The notes beneath the pieces were generated by a model that had not been told where the DNA came from, did no database searches, and worked only from the letters and a program-made list of their open reading frames with translations. A stretch of 17,532 nt of DNA, taken from contig DHOL01000020.1 of the NCBI GenBank assembly GCA_002410755.1, positions 701-18,232 of the forward strand, written 5' to 3'. The position numbers were made by a program, and so were the translations under genes. The stretch is from Ruminococcaceae bacterium UBA5391 (GTDB taxonomy: Bacteria > Bacillota > Clostridia > Oscillospirales > Acutalibacteraceae). Numbering within the stretch: position 1 is the stretch's first letter; each line of letters starts with the position of its first letter. Shown here piece after piece: positions 15,559 to 17,532 of the stretch.

Positions 15559-17292
15559 TTGAAACGAGCCTTTGTTTTGCGCAGCTTGATTGCTGTAACT
15601 GCGGCACTTGTAATTGCAGGGATTGTCTCAGCATTTATCATGCAGCGGCAGTATCTTGCTAACCGGCAAGCCGAATTGCGTGAACTTATGAATACTATCA
15701 GTGTAACGGTAAACACTTCCGATTACCGTTCTCTTGCCAAAAAATTTTCTGGCCTTTCGCCAAACACTCTACGTGTTACTTTCATTGCGGCAGACGGCCG
15801 TGTCCTTGGAGACAGCGAGGCAAATCCGGATACTTTGGAAAACCACAAAGGCCGTGCAGAAATCGAAGCTGCCATAAAAACAGGTTATGGGGAAGAAATC
15901 CGCCACTCCAGCACCCTTAACTGCGACATGCTCTACACAGCAAAAAGGTTGAGTAATGGCATAATTCTTCGCCTTTCCGTCACCCTTAAAAGCGTTTACG
16001 ACCACATCTGGTCACTCATTCCCGCCTTGTTAACTGGCGCACTTGCTGCGCTTGCATGCACACCTTTCCTTGCATGGAAAATGGCCAATGGCGTTGTAAA
16101 GCCCTTCGGAGAAGTTGCAGAGTCACTTGCTAATATCAATGCAGGTGGTTATGGAACAGACCTGGCAGAGCCAGAATACCGGGAACTTGTCCCAATCGTT
16201 CGGCAAATCAATACACTTTCAGATAAAATTGCAGATACTCTTGCTGAATTGACTTCAGAACGGCGGAGGATCAGCTTATTGCTTGACAATATGAAAGAGG
16301 GCCTCGTAGTTCTTGATCATTCTCAGCAAATTCTTTTAATTAACAGGTCCGCCTGTGAATTTTTCAGCGTAGCTGAAAAACCAGTTGGGAAAAATCTTCT
16401 TTGCCTCACCCATATTCCACATATTGCAGAATCCGCAGAAACCGCCGTAAAGACTGGGAAATCCGATTTTTTCGATTTGAACGCTCCGGATGGAAGAAAA
16501 ATTCTTCAAATCATTGTTAATTCTGTATCCGGTACAGAAAGCTGCGCCGACAATGGTGTAATTCTTTTAATTACTGATGTAACCGTCATCCGGCGTTCTG
16601 AACAAATTCGTTCAGAATTTGTTGCAAATGCTTCCCACGAACTGAAAACACCGTTGACCTCAATCAAAGGATTTTCAGAACTGTTGGAATCCGGTTTAGT
16701 CAGCGATCCGAAGAAAGAATCCCAATATCTCGCCATGATTCATAAAGAAACGGAGCGAATGATTGGGCTTATTAGTGATATACTTAAACTGTCTGAACTG
16801 GAGTCTGTCACAGAAGATACCGGAAAATCTACCGTCAGCCTGCTCGCCATTGCACAAAAAGTAAAAGAGTCCCTCTCAGTTCAGGCATCTGAAAAGAACA
16901 TAACAGTTAGCGTCTCTGGCGACGCAGGCGTTATTGATGCAAACCCTGACCGCATGACAGAATTAACTCTCAACTTAATTGACAACGCAATTAAATACAA
17001 CCGGCCAGAAGGATATGTAGAAGTCCTGGTTGCAGAGCAAAAAGATTCCGTTTTTTTAATGGTCTCCGATACTGGAATTGGGATTCCACCAGAAGCGCAG
17101 GAACGTGTATTTGAACGTTTTTATCGTGTCGACAAAAGCCGAAGCCGAAAAATCGGCGGCACTGGCCTTGGACTTTCCATCGTAAAGCATATCGTTGGAC
17201 TATATAAAGGGAAAATCATATTAAGTAGTGAAATGGGTAAGGGAACTAAAATCAAAGTGATACTTCCGAAAACTAGCACACGCATAAGTTAA
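15559..17292 (+). CDS. phoR: Phosphate sensor histidine kinase
   Basis: PhoR autophosphorylates and passes the phosphate to the response regulator encoded 49 bases upstream. The 577 residues show membrane helices at about 8-28 and 152-172 around an extracytoplasmic domain of some 120 residues. A HAMP-like linker (173-225) and a PAS domain (about 235-345) follow, then the dimerisation domain with H360 in NASHELKTPLTSIKGF. The catalytic domain has the N box NLIDNAIKYN (472-481), G1 DTGIGIP (504-510), F box VFERFYRVDKSRSR and G2 GGTGLGLS (533-540). The start is TTG with GGGAGG ten bases upstream; the next in-frame ATG would cut away the first helix. It is the last gene of the locus. The signal is probably Pst/PhoU status rather than phosphate itself (family knowledge). 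Confidence 0.95.
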   Translation: MKRAFVLRSLIAVTAALVIAGIVSAFIMQRQYLANRQAELRELMNTISVTVNTSDYRSLAKKFSGLSPNTLRVTFIAADGRVLGDSEANPDTLENHKGRAEIEAAIKTGYGEEIRHSSTLNCDMLYTAKRLSNGIILRLSVTLKSVYDHIWSLIPALLTGALAALACTPFLAWKMANGVVKPFGEVAESLANINAGGYGTDLAEPEYRELVPIVRQINTLSDKIADTLAELTSERRRISLLLDNMKEGLVVLDHSQQILLINRSACEFFSVAEKPVGKNLLCLTHIPHIAESAETAVKTGKSDFFDLNAPDGRKILQIIVNSVSGTESCADNGVILLITDVTVIRRSEQIRSEFVANASHELKTPLTSIKGFSELLESGLVSDPKKESQYLAMIHKETERMIGLISDILKLSELESVTEDTGKSTVSLLAIAQKVKESLSVQASEKNITVSVSGDAGVIDANPDRMTELTLNLIDNAIKYNRPEGYVEVLVAEQKDSVFLMVSDTGIGIPPEAQERVFERFYRVDKSRSRKIGGTGLGLSIVKHIVGLYKGKIILSSEMGKGTKIKVILPKTSTRIS

Positions 17293-17465
17293 ATTCATCT
17301 TAACTAAATATTTTTTATTGCATGCGGGTTTAATGAGTTTAAAAGCTGGTTTCCAGTGGTTTTGGGTCTTTAAAATTTATATGATTTTATCTTTCTTATA
17401 TCTTATATTAGAGAAACAATCGAAAACACGCTTAAACAAGGCAAAGATTTAGCTGAGCATTTATA

Positions 17466-17506
17466 AAAAATGGAAGGAATCATCTTAAACGATTCCTTCC
17501 ATTTTT
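17466..17506 (-). terminator. Strong hairpin terminator between tRNA and phoR
   Basis: Perfect 16-base arms at 17466-17481 and 17491-17506 enclose a 9-base loop. On the minus strand the stem begins at the CCA end of the tRNA and is followed by a U-run (CATTTTTTATAA), making it a textbook terminator for the tRNA. On the plus strand it also ends in TTTTT and may stop phoR transcripts, 173 bases after that gene. The stretch 17293-17465 is AT-rich and otherwise shows nothing I can support. Confidence 0.85.
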
Positions 17507-17532
17507 GGCTCCCCGTGTTGGGCTCGAACCAA
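17506..17532 (-). tRNA. 3' end of a tRNA, probably tRNA-Asn
   Basis: Read on the minus strand, the last 27 bases are TTGG (T-stem), TTCGAGC (T-loop), CCAAC (T-stem), ACGGGGA (acceptor), G73 and an encoded CCA. The rest, including the anticodon, is outside the window. A72 implies a U1-A72 pair, which together with discriminator G73 is typical of bacterial tRNA-Asn; the identity is therefore a guess. The terminator starts directly at the CCA. Confidence 0.85.

Noticed and set aside
17350..17364. CTGG/CCAG hairpin after phoR as a terminator
   Set aside because: Only four or five pairs with a broken T-rich tail; the 16-bp stem further on is far stronger.
1..17532. CRISPR arrays, insertion sequences, prophage genes, toxin-antitoxin or defence systems
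   Set aside because: No regularly spaced repeats, transposase or integrase motifs, or defence-gene families were seen; the genes are housekeeping and phosphate-related.

Overview
This window looks like ordinary chromosome from a low-to-mid-GC Gram-positive bacterium, most likely an anaerobic Clostridia member (inference). The clues are the strong AGGAGG-type ribosome sites, frequent TTG starts, the iron-sulphur type of PurF, an LL-diaminopimelate aminotransferase (DapL), and a pst-phoU-phoPR locus. I see no phage, insertion sequence, CRISPR array or toxin-antitoxin pair, and I found no convincing undescribed system. The more interesting signals are regulatory, plus one glycosyltransferase with an altered active-site motif.

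Positions 1-10228 are all on the minus strand. Read in the direction of transcription they begin with a TetR-type regulator coupled to a family-2 glycosyltransferase, closed by a hairpin terminator. Next come dapF and dapL, which make meso-diaminopimelate for lysine and cell wall from LL-diaminopimelate. The purine genes follow: purC and purF (4-bp overlap), purB 18 bp later, then purA behind its own promoter and closed by a terminator, then guaA, which runs off the left edge. Together these cover the first committed step of purine synthesis (PurF), the SAICAR and AICAR steps (PurC, PurB), and the branches to AMP (PurA, PurB) and GMP (GuaA). The remaining IMP-pathway genes are not in the window.

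Positions 10229-10538 are a divergent control region holding a good promoter for the TetR gene and weaker candidate sites for the phosphate operon.

Positions 10539-17292 are on the plus strand: pstS, pstC, pstA, pstB, phoU, phoP and phoR. They encode a complete high-affinity phosphate ABC transporter, its signalling modulator and the cognate two-component system. pstC/pstA and pstA/pstB overlap by 4 bp, a hairpin lies between pstS and pstC, and phoU has a possible secondary promoter. The right edge holds a perfect 16-bp hairpin terminator and the 3' end of a minus-strand tRNA, probably tRNA-Asn.

The promoters, operators and hairpins were found by eye; none has been scored by a program.
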